Assembly: GCA_020632995.1 (NCBI GenBank)
Contig: JACKEN010000023.1
Location: 1-64,000 of the forward strand
From: Deltaproteobacteria bacterium
Lineage (GTDB): Bacteria > Myxococcota > Kuafuiibacteriia > Kuafuiibacteriales > Kuafuiibacteriaceae
Reading direction: 5' to 3'
DNA: 64,000 nucleotides
Made by a program: the position numbers and the translations under genes. Below are positions 8,265 through 17,296 of this stretch, one piece after another; positions within the stretch are counted from its first letter, which is position 1, and the number at the start of each line of letters is the position of its first letter. Below the pieces are notes generated by a model that was not told the origin of the DNA, did no database searches, and saw nothing but the letters and a program-made list of their open reading frames with translations.

Positions 8265-9137
8265 CTACTTGCCGAGCAGGAGGCCCACGTAGCCCACGAA
8301 GCTCATCGGGTAGGGCTCGGTCGGGTGCTCGTCGTAGCTGGTGGTGTAGCGGGTCACCACCCCGCGCTCCGCCCCGAGCTTGCGGGCCGCGACGAGGGCC
8401 GCGGCCACCGCGCCGGGGCAGCAGGCGTTGCGCGAGCGTTGCGCCACCCAGAGGGTCTGGCGGGCGTCCAGCGCCTCCATCTTGGCGATGACCTCGGGGT
8501 CGTTCTTCGTCTTCACCCACTCCAGGCCGCCCGGGCCGCGCCCGGCCGGGTTGAAGCTGTAGTTGGGGCCGTAGTGGGTGAGGTCGGTGGAGCCGACCAC
8601 GGCGACGCGGCTGAAGCCCCGCGCGTGTGCCAGGCCCACCACCTCCTTGCCGATGTTGCCCGCCGCCTCGGTGGGGGGCACGCCGATCATCAGCGCCTTC
8701 GCCTCGGGCCACAGGCGCTTCACCATCGGGGCGAGGACCTCGACTGCGTTGTCGTCGACGTATTCGTCTGGGCCCTCGGTCTCGCACTCCTTCAGGGTCA
8801 TGGCGACCTCGTGGGCGAGGGCGGAGGCCACCTCGAGCGGGCCGTAGGGGGTCTGCCAGGCCCCCTCAACGAACACCCGGGGTGCGTCGCGCGGGCGCAG
8901 GTGACCGCCGAAGATCACCACGAGGTCCGCGTCGGGCAAGCGGGCTTGCAGCGCGGAGAGCGCCTCGAAGGCCACCTTGCCGGAGTAGACCCAGCCCGCG
9001 TGGGGGACGATGGCCCCCACCGCGTGCTCCAGCGAGACCTTTGGGGCCTCGGCCGCGTCGAGGAGCGCGTCGCAGGCCTCGGGGCTGTCGGGGTACCAGC
9101 GGCCCATGAGCTCGGCGGGGCGTGTTGCGGTGCTCAT
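8265..9137 (-). CDS. amrB: MEMO1 / AmmeMemoRadiSam system protein B
   Basis: A 290-residue MEMO-family protein. Family blocks are GRWYPDSP, AIVPHAGWVYSG near residue 45, VIFGGHL, TPYGPLEV and VVGSTDLTHYGPNY. The fold is related to LigB extradiol dioxygenases, and several metal-ligand-like His residues are kept. The usual partners (AMMECR1 and a radical SAM enzyme) are not in this window. It lies 16 bp downstream of the sigma-54 activator stop and about 106 bp upstream of the atpD start, all on one strand, so it may be co-transcribed with either. It contains an exact GCAA-N6-TTGC site at 8936. Confidence 0.88.
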   Translation of the reverse strand: MSTATRPAELMGRWYPDSPEACDALLDAAEAPKVSLEHAVGAIVPHAGWVYSGKVAFEALSALQARLPDADLVVIFGGHLRPRDAPRVFVEGAWQTPYGPLEVASALAHEVAMTLKECETEGPDEYVDDNAVEVLAPMVKRLWPEAKALMIGVPPTEAAGNIGKEVVGLAHARGFSRVAVVGSTDLTHYGPNYSFNPAGRGPGGLEWVKTKNDPEVIAKMEALDARQTLWVAQRSRNACCPGAVAAALVAARKLGAERGVVTRYTTSYDEHPTEPYPMSFVGYVGLLLGK

Positions 9138-9153
9138 GGGCCGATCATAGCGC

Positions 9154-10893
<1,740 letters not shown>

Positions 10894-10946
10894 AGGCGCA
10901 TCTTATGCCAAGTTGATGGGCGCTGCACGTCGTTGCGCAGCCTGCT

Positions 10947-10961
10947 GTTGCATCGTGCAAC
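10947..10961. promoter_or_regulatory. Palindromic upstream activator site candidate
   Basis: GTTGCATCGTGCAAC is a perfect 6+3+6 inverted repeat, with partial copies of the half-site on each side (GTTGCG at 10932, TGCAAC at 10966). It lies about 90-100 bp upstream of the -12 element of the cytochrome promoter, the usual position for enhancer-binding proteins. It also sits about 55 bp upstream of the activator's own start, so autoregulation is possible. Confidence 0.6.
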
Positions 10962-11035
10962 GCCCTGCAACGGAACGCACGTGGTCCATCATGTGGGCGA
11001 TTCCAGATGTTTAGTGCGAATCCAGGGGACGGTTC

Positions 11036-11051
11036 TGGCCCGGGCCTTGCT
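11036..11051 (+). promoter_or_regulatory. Sigma-54 (-24/-12) promoter of the octaheme cytochrome gene
   Basis: TGGCCCGGGCCTTGCT matches the consensus TGGCAC-N5-TTGCW with the required GG-N10-GC spacing (GG 11037-11038, GC 11049-11050). Transcription would begin near 11062, about 45 bases before the ATG at 11106. The adjacent divergent gene encodes a sigma-54 activator. Confidence 0.8.
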
Positions 11052-11105
11052 TTGAGGGGGTCAAAGGCGCGGGTCCCTGATCCCGCCCCACCGAGGTGAC
11101 TGGTT

Positions 11106-13172
11106 ATGAAGATTTCTCATGGAATGCTGTACTGGGCGGCGGCGCTGGCCGGCACCCTGGCGGCCTGCGGCGGCGAGACCACCAACAACAACACGACGAA
11201 CAACAACAACAGCAACACGGAGGTGACCTGCGATCCGACCTGCGACGCCGACGCGTGCATGGTCTGCCGGATCGACGGCACCACGGCGACCTGCGTCAGC
11301 GCCTGCGGTGAGGGCCTCACCTGCGAGGCCGGCCAGTGCGTGGCCCCCGAGGTCGTGACCTGTGATCCGACCTGCGACGCCAGCGCGTGTATGGTGTGCC
11401 AGATCAACGGCAACACCGCCACCTGCGCGAGCGCCTGCGGCACCGGCCTCACCTGCGAGGACGGCCAGTGCGTGGCGCCCGAGGTCACGACCTGTGATCC
11501 GACCTGCGGCGACTGCCAGGTCTGCGACACCAGCGGCGCCGCGCCCGTGTGCAGGGCGGCCTGCGCGGAGGGCCTGCTCTGCGTGGACAACGTCTGCACC
11601 GCCCCCGAGGTCAACCTGGGCTGCGATCCGGCCTGCGGCGCCTGCCAGCTCTGCGACGTGAGCTCCGGCGCGCCGGTCTGCGTGGACCGCTGCGGCGCCG
11701 ACGAGGCGTGCGGCGCCAACGGCGCCTGCGTCCGCGCGGGCTTCCACAGCTCGTTCGAGGACCTCGCCGGGCCCTTCGCCGACGGCCCCAGCGTGACCTC
11801 CGCCTGCGTCGGCTGCCACCAGGACGAGGCCCAGTCCGTGCTCCACGGCCCGCACTTCCAGTGGATCGGCGCCACCCCCGGCGTGGCCGGGCACGAGGGC
11901 GACACCACCATCGGCAAGCGCAACTTCATCAACAACTTCTGCGTCTCGGTGCCCGGCAACGAGAAGCGCTGCGCGCAATGCCACGCGGGCTACGACTACG
12001 AGAACGCGGCCTACAACTTCCAGGACATCACCAAGGTCGACTGCCTGGTGTGCCACGCGGATCCGGCCTCCGGCTACACCAAGGACCCCAAGAACGCAGG
12101 GCGTCCGCTCCCCACCGTAGACCTCGCGCTCTCGGCCCAAAGTGTGGGTCCCACCTCCCGCGCGAACTGCGGCAGCTGCCACTTCTCCGCCGGCGGCGGC
12201 GACAACGTGAAGAAGGGTGACCTGGGCTCGGCCCTGAAGAACCCGACCCGCGACGTCGACGTGCACATGGGCGCGGGGATGAGCTGCGCGAACTGCCACG
12301 CGGGCGCCGACCACGCGCTCCTCGGGCAGGGCGTCCACAACCCGGTGAGCGAGGGCAGGCTGGATTGCACCGACTGCCACTCCGACGCGCCGCACGAGGC
12401 GCTGGCGATCCTGAACGAGCACGCCCGCGACATCGCGTGCCAGACCTGCCACATCCCGGCCTTCAGCCGGACCCAGGCCACCAAGATGAACTGGGACTGG
12501 TCGACCTCCGGCAACAAGACCCGCGGCACCGACGGCGTGGAGACCACGACCCTGGCCGACGGCACGGTGGTCACCGCCTACGACGCGATCAAGGGCGACT
12601 TCATCTGGGAGAAGGAGGTCAAGCCGCAGCTGGGCTGGCACAACGGGAACGCGGTCCACATGGTCATGACCGACACGTACCCGGCGGGCGCGGGAACCGG
12701 CCCTGACAACCCCGTTCGGATCGCCTACCCGCTGGCCACCATCCAGGACGCCGACGCCAAGATCTTCCCCTTCAAGGTGATGCGCGGCAAGCAGCCGGGA
12801 CACCTCACGGGCAACTACCTCATCGCGCCGAAGCTCTTCGGGCCGACCGGGTTCTGGGGCCTCATCCCCGCCGCGGCGGACTACACCCCCGAGGCGGTGC
12901 GCACGCTGTGGACGAACAGCCTGACGCAAGGTGCGGTGCTGGCCGGCCAGATCGCCTCCGGTGAGACGATCGCCGACGCCGACTGGGGCTGGGTCGAGAC
13001 CGAGATGTACCTCGGCATCAACCACGAGGTCGGGCCGAAGGAGATGGCGCTGGGGCACGCGCCCTGCACCGACTGCCACATGAACACGGACTTCCCGTGG
13101 GCAGACCTCGGCTACGCCTGCGATCCCATCACGAACCCCACCACCTGCGGCTCGCGGCACGTCGGGCCGTGA
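11106..13172 (+). CDS. Lipoprotein octaheme c-type cytochrome, tetrathionate-reductase (OTR) family, with Cys-rich N-terminal repeats
   Basis: A 688-residue exported cytochrome. A lipobox (TLAAC, C21) is followed by an Asn/Thr-rich linker. Four Cys-rich repeats of roughly 35-43 residues follow (first begins TCDPTCDADACMVC), to about residue 210. Eight CxxCH haem sites then run from residue 234 to about 654: CVGCH, CAQCH, CLVCH, CGSCH, CANCH, CTDCH, CQTCH and CTDCH. The sequence around FINNFC and CAQCHAGYDYE matches octaheme tetrathionate reductase-type proteins, which reduce tetrathionate, nitrite or hydroxylamine in vitro. The lipid anchor and repeats are not standard for the family. Expression is probably sigma-54 dependent. 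Confidence 0.9.
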   Translation: MKISHGMLYWAAALAGTLAACGGETTNNNTTNNNNSNTEVTCDPTCDADACMVCRIDGTTATCVSACGEGLTCEAGQCVAPEVVTCDPTCDASACMVCQINGNTATCASACGTGLTCEDGQCVAPEVTTCDPTCGDCQVCDTSGAAPVCRAACAEGLLCVDNVCTAPEVNLGCDPACGACQLCDVSSGAPVCVDRCGADEACGANGACVRAGFHSSFEDLAGPFADGPSVTSACVGCHQDEAQSVLHGPHFQWIGATPGVAGHEGDTTIGKRNFINNFCVSVPGNEKRCAQCHAGYDYENAAYNFQDITKVDCLVCHADPASGYTKDPKNAGRPLPTVDLALSAQSVGPTSRANCGSCHFSAGGGDNVKKGDLGSALKNPTRDVDVHMGAGMSCANCHAGADHALLGQGVHNPVSEGRLDCTDCHSDAPHEALAILNEHARDIACQTCHIPAFSRTQATKMNWDWSTSGNKTRGTDGVETTTLADGTVVTAYDAIKGDFIWEKEVKPQLGWHNGNAVHMVMTDTYPAGAGTGPDNPVRIAYPLATIQDADAKIFPFKVMRGKQPGHLTGNYLIAPKLFGPTGFWGLIPAAADYTPEAVRTLWTNSLTQGAVLAGQIASGETIADADWGWVETEMYLGINHEVGPKEMALGHAPCTDCHMNTDFPWADLGYACDPITNPTTCGSRHVGP

Positions 13173-13203
13173 CCAGCCCCGTCACCTCGGGGTGAGGCGC
13201 CGG

Positions 13204-13253
13204 GCGGTCCTCCTTCGTGACCTGCCTCCCTTTGCGCAGCGAGGGAGGACCGC
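13204..13253 (+). promoter_or_regulatory. Long-range hairpin with competing inner stem between cytochrome and helicase genes
   Basis: GCGGTCCTCC (13204-13213) pairs perfectly with GGAGGACCGC (13244-13253). An inner stem CCTCCC/GGGAGG (13225-13230 with 13243-13248) would use the same bases, so the two structures exclude each other. It sits 31 bp past the cytochrome stop and about 125 bp before the helicase ATG. It may terminate the first transcript or fold in the leader of the second. No U-tract follows. Confidence 0.4.
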
Positions 13254-13378
13254 TCCGCGCGCCTGTTCCGCGCCCCTTTCCACTTGACCGGACGATCCGC
13301 GCTCTCCACGCTGAGGGGGCAACTGACCCTTGCTCCGACGGCGTCCAGACCCTTCGGCGCCGTCGTCCGAGCCGTCCC

Positions 13379-14614
13379 ATGACCAACAGCACATCGTTCT
13401 CAGAGCTCAAGCTCATCGACCCCCTCCTCAACGCCCTGGCCCAAAAGGGCTACACCACCCCGACCCCCATCCAGGCCGCGGCCATCCCCGGCTTGCTCCA
13501 GGGCAAGGACATGCTCGGGGTGGCGCAGACCGGCACCGGCAAGACCGCCGCGTTCTGCCTCCCCATGCTCCAGATCTTGAGCGGCGAGCACCGCCGCGTG
13601 CCCTCGAAGGCGGTGCGTGCGCTCATCCTCACTCCGACCCGCGAGCTGGCCTCGCAGATCGCCGACAACATCGCGGCCTACGGGGCCGGGCTGAAGCTCC
13701 GGCACACCGTGATCTTCGGCGGCGTCGGCCAGAACCCCCAGGTGCAGACGCTCCGGCGCGGGGTCGAGATCCTGGTCGCCACCCCCGGCCGCCTCCTCGA
13801 TCTCATGGGGCAGGGGCACGCGGACCTCTCCCTGGTCGAGATCTTCGTCCTCGATGAGGCCGATCGCATGCTCGACATGGGCTTCATCCGCGACGTCCGC
13901 AAGATCATCGACGCCCTGCCGAAGAAGCGGCAGTCGCTCCTGTTCAGCGCCACCATGCCGGAAGACATCGTGGCCCTGGCCCACCGGCTCCTGCACGACC
14001 CGGTGCGGGTCGAGGTCACCCCGCCCGCCACCACGGTGGAGCGCATCGATCAGCGCATCCTCTTCGTCGAGAAGAACGACAAGCGGGCGCTGTTGGGCGA
14101 GGTGCTCTCCGACCCCGAGCTGGGGCGCGCGCTGGTCTTCACCCGCACCAAGCACGGGGCCAACCGGGCGGCGGAGTACCTCAAGAAGAGCCACGTCTCG
14201 GCCGAGGCCATCCACGGGAACAAGTCCCAGGGGGCGCGGGAGCGGGCCTTGGAGGGCTTCAAGACCGGCAAGGTGAAGGTCCTGGTGGCCACCGACATCG
14301 CGGCGCGCGGCATCGACGTGCCGGGCATCGACCTGGTGGTGAACTTCGATCTGCCGAACGTGCCCGAGAGCTACGTGCATCGCATCGGCCGGACCGCCCG
14401 CGCCGGGCGCGAGGGCCGCGCCATCTCCTTCTGCGACGTCGAGGAGCGCGCCTTCCTCAAGGACATCGAGCGCACGATCCGGCGGCAGGTGCCGGTGGTG
14501 GAGAACCACCCGTTCCGCTCCACCATCCCCTTCACCGCTGCCCCGCCCCCTGCGGCCAAGAGGGCCAACGGTGGCGGGGGGCGCGGTGGCGGTGCCCGTC
14601 GTCGTCGCCGTTAG
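13379..14614 (+). CDS. rhlE: DEAD-box RNA helicase, RhlE-like
   Basis: A 411-residue ATP-dependent RNA helicase. Motifs in order are PTPIQ (Q motif), AQTGTGKT (Walker A), PTRELA, TPGR, VLDEADRM (DEAD), LFSATMP (SAT), ATDIAARGID and HRIGRTARAG. A short basic Gly/Arg-rich tail (NGGGGRGGGARRRRR) is typical of RhlE-type enzymes that bind structured RNA. I start at MTNSTSF, where homology begins; an ATG-less extension to 13217 is open but looks like leader sequence. No clear Shine-Dalgarno precedes the ATG, and the 206-bp leader contains the hairpin at 13204. Confidence 0.92.
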   Translation: MTNSTSFSELKLIDPLLNALAQKGYTTPTPIQAAAIPGLLQGKDMLGVAQTGTGKTAAFCLPMLQILSGEHRRVPSKAVRALILTPTRELASQIADNIAAYGAGLKLRHTVIFGGVGQNPQVQTLRRGVEILVATPGRLLDLMGQGHADLSLVEIFVLDEADRMLDMGFIRDVRKIIDALPKKRQSLLFSATMPEDIVALAHRLLHDPVRVEVTPPATTVERIDQRILFVEKNDKRALLGEVLSDPELGRALVFTRTKHGANRAAEYLKKSHVSAEAIHGNKSQGARERALEGFKTGKVKVLVATDIAARGIDVPGIDLVVNFDLPNVPESYVHRIGRTARAGREGRAISFCDVEERAFLKDIERTIRRQVPVVENHPFRSTIPFTAAPPPAAKRANGGGGRGGGARRRRR

Positions 14615-14626
14615 GCCGCTCCTGCT

Positions 14627-15598
14627 ATGCTCCCCCGCGTGGGCGCGGGGCTCCACCTGTCCGGGCTGCGGGTGACCGTGGGCCCCCCTGACCGCCGCGT
14701 CACCGCGGTGGACGGGATCGATCTGTCGGTGGCCCCCGGCGAGGTGGTGGCGGTGGTGGGCGAGTCCGGGTGTGGCAAGAGCACCCTGCTCCGCGCCGTC
14801 TGTGGCCTCCTGCCCCGGGACGCGACGCTCGAGGGCACCCTCGCGTGGGACGGCACCCCGCTCCCGGCGCCCGGGGATCCGGGCTGGGCGGCCCTGAGGC
14901 GGGAGGTCCTGGGGGTGGTCTTCCAGGAGCCGGGTGAGGCCCTGAACCCCACCCGGCGCATCGCCAACCAGGTGATCGAGGCGCTCCCTCCGCTCCCGCG
15001 GGCGCGGCGCAAGGCGGCCGCCGCTGCGCTCCTCGCCCGGGCCGGCTTCCCCGAGCCCGAGGCGGTGCTCGGCGCCTACCCGCACGCGCTCTCCGGCGGG
15101 CAGCGCCAGCGCATCCTGGCCGCCCTCGCCCTGGCCCGAGACCCCGCGCTCCTGTTGGCGGACGAGCCCACCGCCCACCTTGACCCGACCCTCGCCGCGC
15201 AGCTCCTCGAGGTCCTGTTCCGGGGCCCCGGGCCGGCGGCGCCGCCTACGCCGAGCGCCGACCGGGCCGCCCTCTGGGTGACCCACGACCTCGCCTGGGC
15301 GGCCCGGCTGGCCACCCGGGTGGACGTGATGTACGCCGGCCGGGTGGTGGAGCGCGGGCCGGCGAGGGCGGTGCTCGAGGCGCCGCGCCACCCCTACACC
15401 GCGGGGCTGGTGGCGGCGGTGCCGCGGCCGGGCCGGGAGCTGGCGCCCATCCCCGGCGCGCCCCCCTCGCTCCTGTCCCCGCCGGCCGGGTGCCGCTTCC
15501 ACCCCCGCTGCCCGCGGGCGACCGAGCGCTGCGCCCAGGTGCGCCCGGAGTGGCGCGCGGGCGTGGCCTGCCACCACCCGCTGGAGGCGCCCCGATGA
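14627..15598 (+). CDS. Oligopeptide-type ABC transporter ATP-binding protein (orphan)
   Basis: A 323-residue ATPase of the DppD/OppD type: Walker A GESGCGKS, Q-loop VFQEPGEALNP, signature LSGGQRQR, Walker B ALLLADEP and H-loop WVTHDLAWA. The C-terminal oligopeptide extension is clear from CRFHPRCPRATERC. It serves a di/oligopeptide or nickel importer, but no permease or binding-protein gene is present nearby. It starts 12 bp after the helicase stop and its stop overlaps the next start (ATGA). Confidence 0.9.
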   Translation: MLPRVGAGLHLSGLRVTVGPPDRRVTAVDGIDLSVAPGEVVAVVGESGCGKSTLLRAVCGLLPRDATLEGTLAWDGTPLPAPGDPGWAALRREVLGVVFQEPGEALNPTRRIANQVIEALPPLPRARRKAAAAALLARAGFPEPEAVLGAYPHALSGGQRQRILAALALARDPALLLADEPTAHLDPTLAAQLLEVLFRGPGPAAPPTPSADRAALWVTHDLAWAARLATRVDVMYAGRVVERGPARAVLEAPRHPYTAGLVAAVPRPGRELAPIPGAPPSLLSPPAGCRFHPRCPRATERCAQVRPEWRAGVACHHPLEAPR

Positions 15599-16416
15599 TC
15601 ATCCCGATCGAGGACGCGGGCGACCCGCGGGTGGCCGACTACGTCCAGGTCCAGGAGGCAGACCTGGTGAAGCGGCGCGGGGTGTTCCTCGTCGAGGGCC
15701 AGACCCCGATTCGCACCCTGGTGGGGCACTCACACTTCGGGGTCCGCTCGCTGTTCCTGTCCGAGAAGCGCCTGGGGGCCCTCGCCGACGTGCTTGGGGC
15801 GCTGGCCGAGGAGACCCCGGTCTACGTGGCGCCCCAGGAGGTGCTCAGCGAGGTGGTGGGGTTCGACTTCCACCGCGGCTGCCTCGCGGCCGGCACCCGG
15901 GCCGAGGCGCCGCCGCTCGATGCGGTGCTCGAGGATCTGGTGCACGGGCCGCGGCTGGTGGTGGTGCTCGAGGGCATCGCGAACCACGACAACGTGGGCG
16001 GCCTGTTTCGCAATGCAGCTTGCTTCGGCGCCGACGCGGTGCTCCTCGACCCGACCTGCGCGGATCCGCTCTACCGAAAGGCGATCCGCACCTCGCTCGG
16101 CGCGACCCTCAAGGTCCCCTTCGCCCGGCTCCCGGATTGGCCGGACAGCCTGGACCGCCTGCACGGCCTGGGGTTCGCCTCCTTCGCGCTGACCCCCAAC
16201 CCCCGGGCCGAGGTGCTGGCCTGGGGGCGGCCCCTGACCGGGCTGCCCCCCCGTCGGGCCCTGGTGCTGGGCACCGAGGGCACCGGCCTGACCCCCCAGG
16301 CCCTGTCCGCCTGCCACCGCTGGCTCCGCATCCCCATGGCCCCCGGGGCGGATTCCCTCAACGTGGCCACCGCAAGTGGTATTGCAATGTGGGCAATGCA
16401 CCCCGACGGACGATGA
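15595..16416 (+). CDS. TrmH/SpoU-family RNA 2'-O-ribose methyltransferase
   Basis: A 273-residue SPOUT enzyme using S-adenosylmethionine. An N-terminal substrate-binding part (about 1-110) is followed by the knot domain. Motif 1 is NHDNVGGLFRNA, motif 2 LVLGTEGTGL and motif 3 IPMAPGADSLNVATASGIAMW. It probably modifies tRNA or rRNA; the precise target is not evident. The ATG overlaps the ABC ATPase stop, and a longer in-frame reading from 15490 runs through that gene. Two exact GCAA-N6-TTGC sites (16010 and 16372) fall inside it. Confidence 0.9.
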   Translation: MIIPIEDAGDPRVADYVQVQEADLVKRRGVFLVEGQTPIRTLVGHSHFGVRSLFLSEKRLGALADVLGALAEETPVYVAPQEVLSEVVGFDFHRGCLAAGTRAEAPPLDAVLEDLVHGPRLVVVLEGIANHDNVGGLFRNAACFGADAVLLDPTCADPLYRKAIRTSLGATLKVPFARLPDWPDSLDRLHGLGFASFALTPNPRAEVLAWGRPLTGLPPRRALVLGTEGTGLTPQALSACHRWLRIPMAPGADSLNVATASGIAMWAMHPDGR

Positions 16417-16536
16417 GCCGTCGGATCATCGTCGTACACGCGTGTCTCACATCACGCGTTTCGAGGTGTCGAATGACTGACGTCGTCCACATGCCGGATG
16501 CCCACCGGCGGTGCGAGAGGCCATTCATAGGGGCCT

Positions 16537-16800
16537 GTGAAGACGGCCAACCGTGAACAGCGCCGGCGGTCCAAGTTGATCCTGGCTTCATTCGTCGCGC
16601 TCTTCGGCGGCGGTATCCTGGTGTACGGTGTCGCGTGGGGCCGGACGGCGTCGCCGACCGCCCTGGAGGCGGCCGCGGGTGGGGATGCTCGAGGAGCAGA
16701 TCGCGGGCCGGGGTATCCGGGATCCGCGGGTCTTGAGGGCGATGGCGCAGATCCCGCGTCATCTCTTCGTACCGAGGGAGCTGGCGGATCTCGCCTATGA
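16537..16800 (+). CDS. Possible signal-anchor segment of the following methyltransferase, in a different frame
   Basis: A GTG-started 87-codon reading frame whose first 36 residues look like a genuine membrane anchor: basic MKTANREQRRRSK, then the hydrophobic run LILASFVALFGGGILVYGVAW. After about residue 37 it becomes low-complexity and overlaps the start of the pcm gene one frame away. An AGGGGCC stretch just upstream could serve as ribosome-binding site. Either it is the exported N-terminus of pcm separated by a frameshift, or a short coupled leader peptide. Confidence 0.35.
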   Translation: MKTANREQRRRSKLILASFVALFGGGILVYGVAWGRTASPTALEAAAGGDARGADRGPGYPGSAGLEGDGADPASSLRTEGAGGSRL

Positions 16801-17296
16801 GGACGGGCCCCTGCCCATCGGCTTCCTGCAGACCATCTCCCAGCCCTACATCGTCGCGAAGATGACCGAGCTGCTCGCCCTGGACCCCGACGCGGTGGTC
16901 CTCGAGGTGGGCACCGGCTCCGGCTACCAGACCGCGGTCCTCGCCTCCATCGCCCGCCACGTCTACAGCGTCGAGCTCATCCCCGAGCTGGCGGAGCGCG
17001 CGCAAGACGTGTTGCGAACGCTCGGGATCGAGAACGTCACGGTGACGGTGGGCGACGGCGCGCTCGGCGACCCCGCCCACGCGCCCTACGACGGCGTCAT
17101 CGTCACCGCGGCGCCGCGCCAGGTCCCGCCCGCGCTCTTCGAGCAGCTCGCGGTGGGGGGCCGGATGGTGATCCCGGTGGGCGCGGACGTGCAGGTCCTG
17201 ATGCTCTACGAGAAGGCCCCCGACGGGGCGGTGGCGGGGGTGCCGATCTTCGACGTGCGCTTCGTGCCGATGCGCGGGGCGGCGGACGCTCAGTAG
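16685..17296 (+). CDS. pcm: Protein-L-isoaspartate O-methyltransferase
   Basis: A SAM-dependent repair enzyme that methylates isoaspartyl residues. The family core runs from MLEEQIAGRGIRDPRVLRAM through PRHLFVP, DGPLPIGFLQTISQPYIVA, the SAM loop EVGTGSGYQTAVLA and GVIVTAAPRQVP. The start is uncertain: ATG 16685 gives 203 residues beginning at the conserved segment, and GTG 16628 adds 19 basic residues. The upstream signal-anchor frame suggests a periplasmic or membrane-tethered version. It converges on the amidohydrolase gene with a 7-bp overlap. Confidence 0.88.
   Translation: MLEEQIAGRGIRDPRVLRAMAQIPRHLFVPRELADLAYEDGPLPIGFLQTISQPYIVAKMTELLALDPDAVVLEVGTGSGYQTAVLASIARHVYSVELIPELAERAQDVLRTLGIENVTVTVGDGALGDPAHAPYDGVIVTAAPRQVPPALFEQLAVGGRMVIPVGADVQVLMLYEKAPDGAVAGVPIFDVRFVPMRGAADAQ

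Noticed and set aside
10931..10972. Member of the GCAA-N6-TTGC family in the sigma-54 upstream region
   Set aside because: The half-sites are in the opposite order (TTGCA...TGCAA) and with different spacing; treated as a separate activator site.
13319..13333. GCAA..TTGC pair upstream of the helicase
   Set aside because: Spacing is N7, not N6, so it was left out of the motif count.
14627..15598. Complete oligopeptide importer operon
   Set aside because: Only the ATPase is present; flanking genes are a helicase and an RNA methyltransferase.
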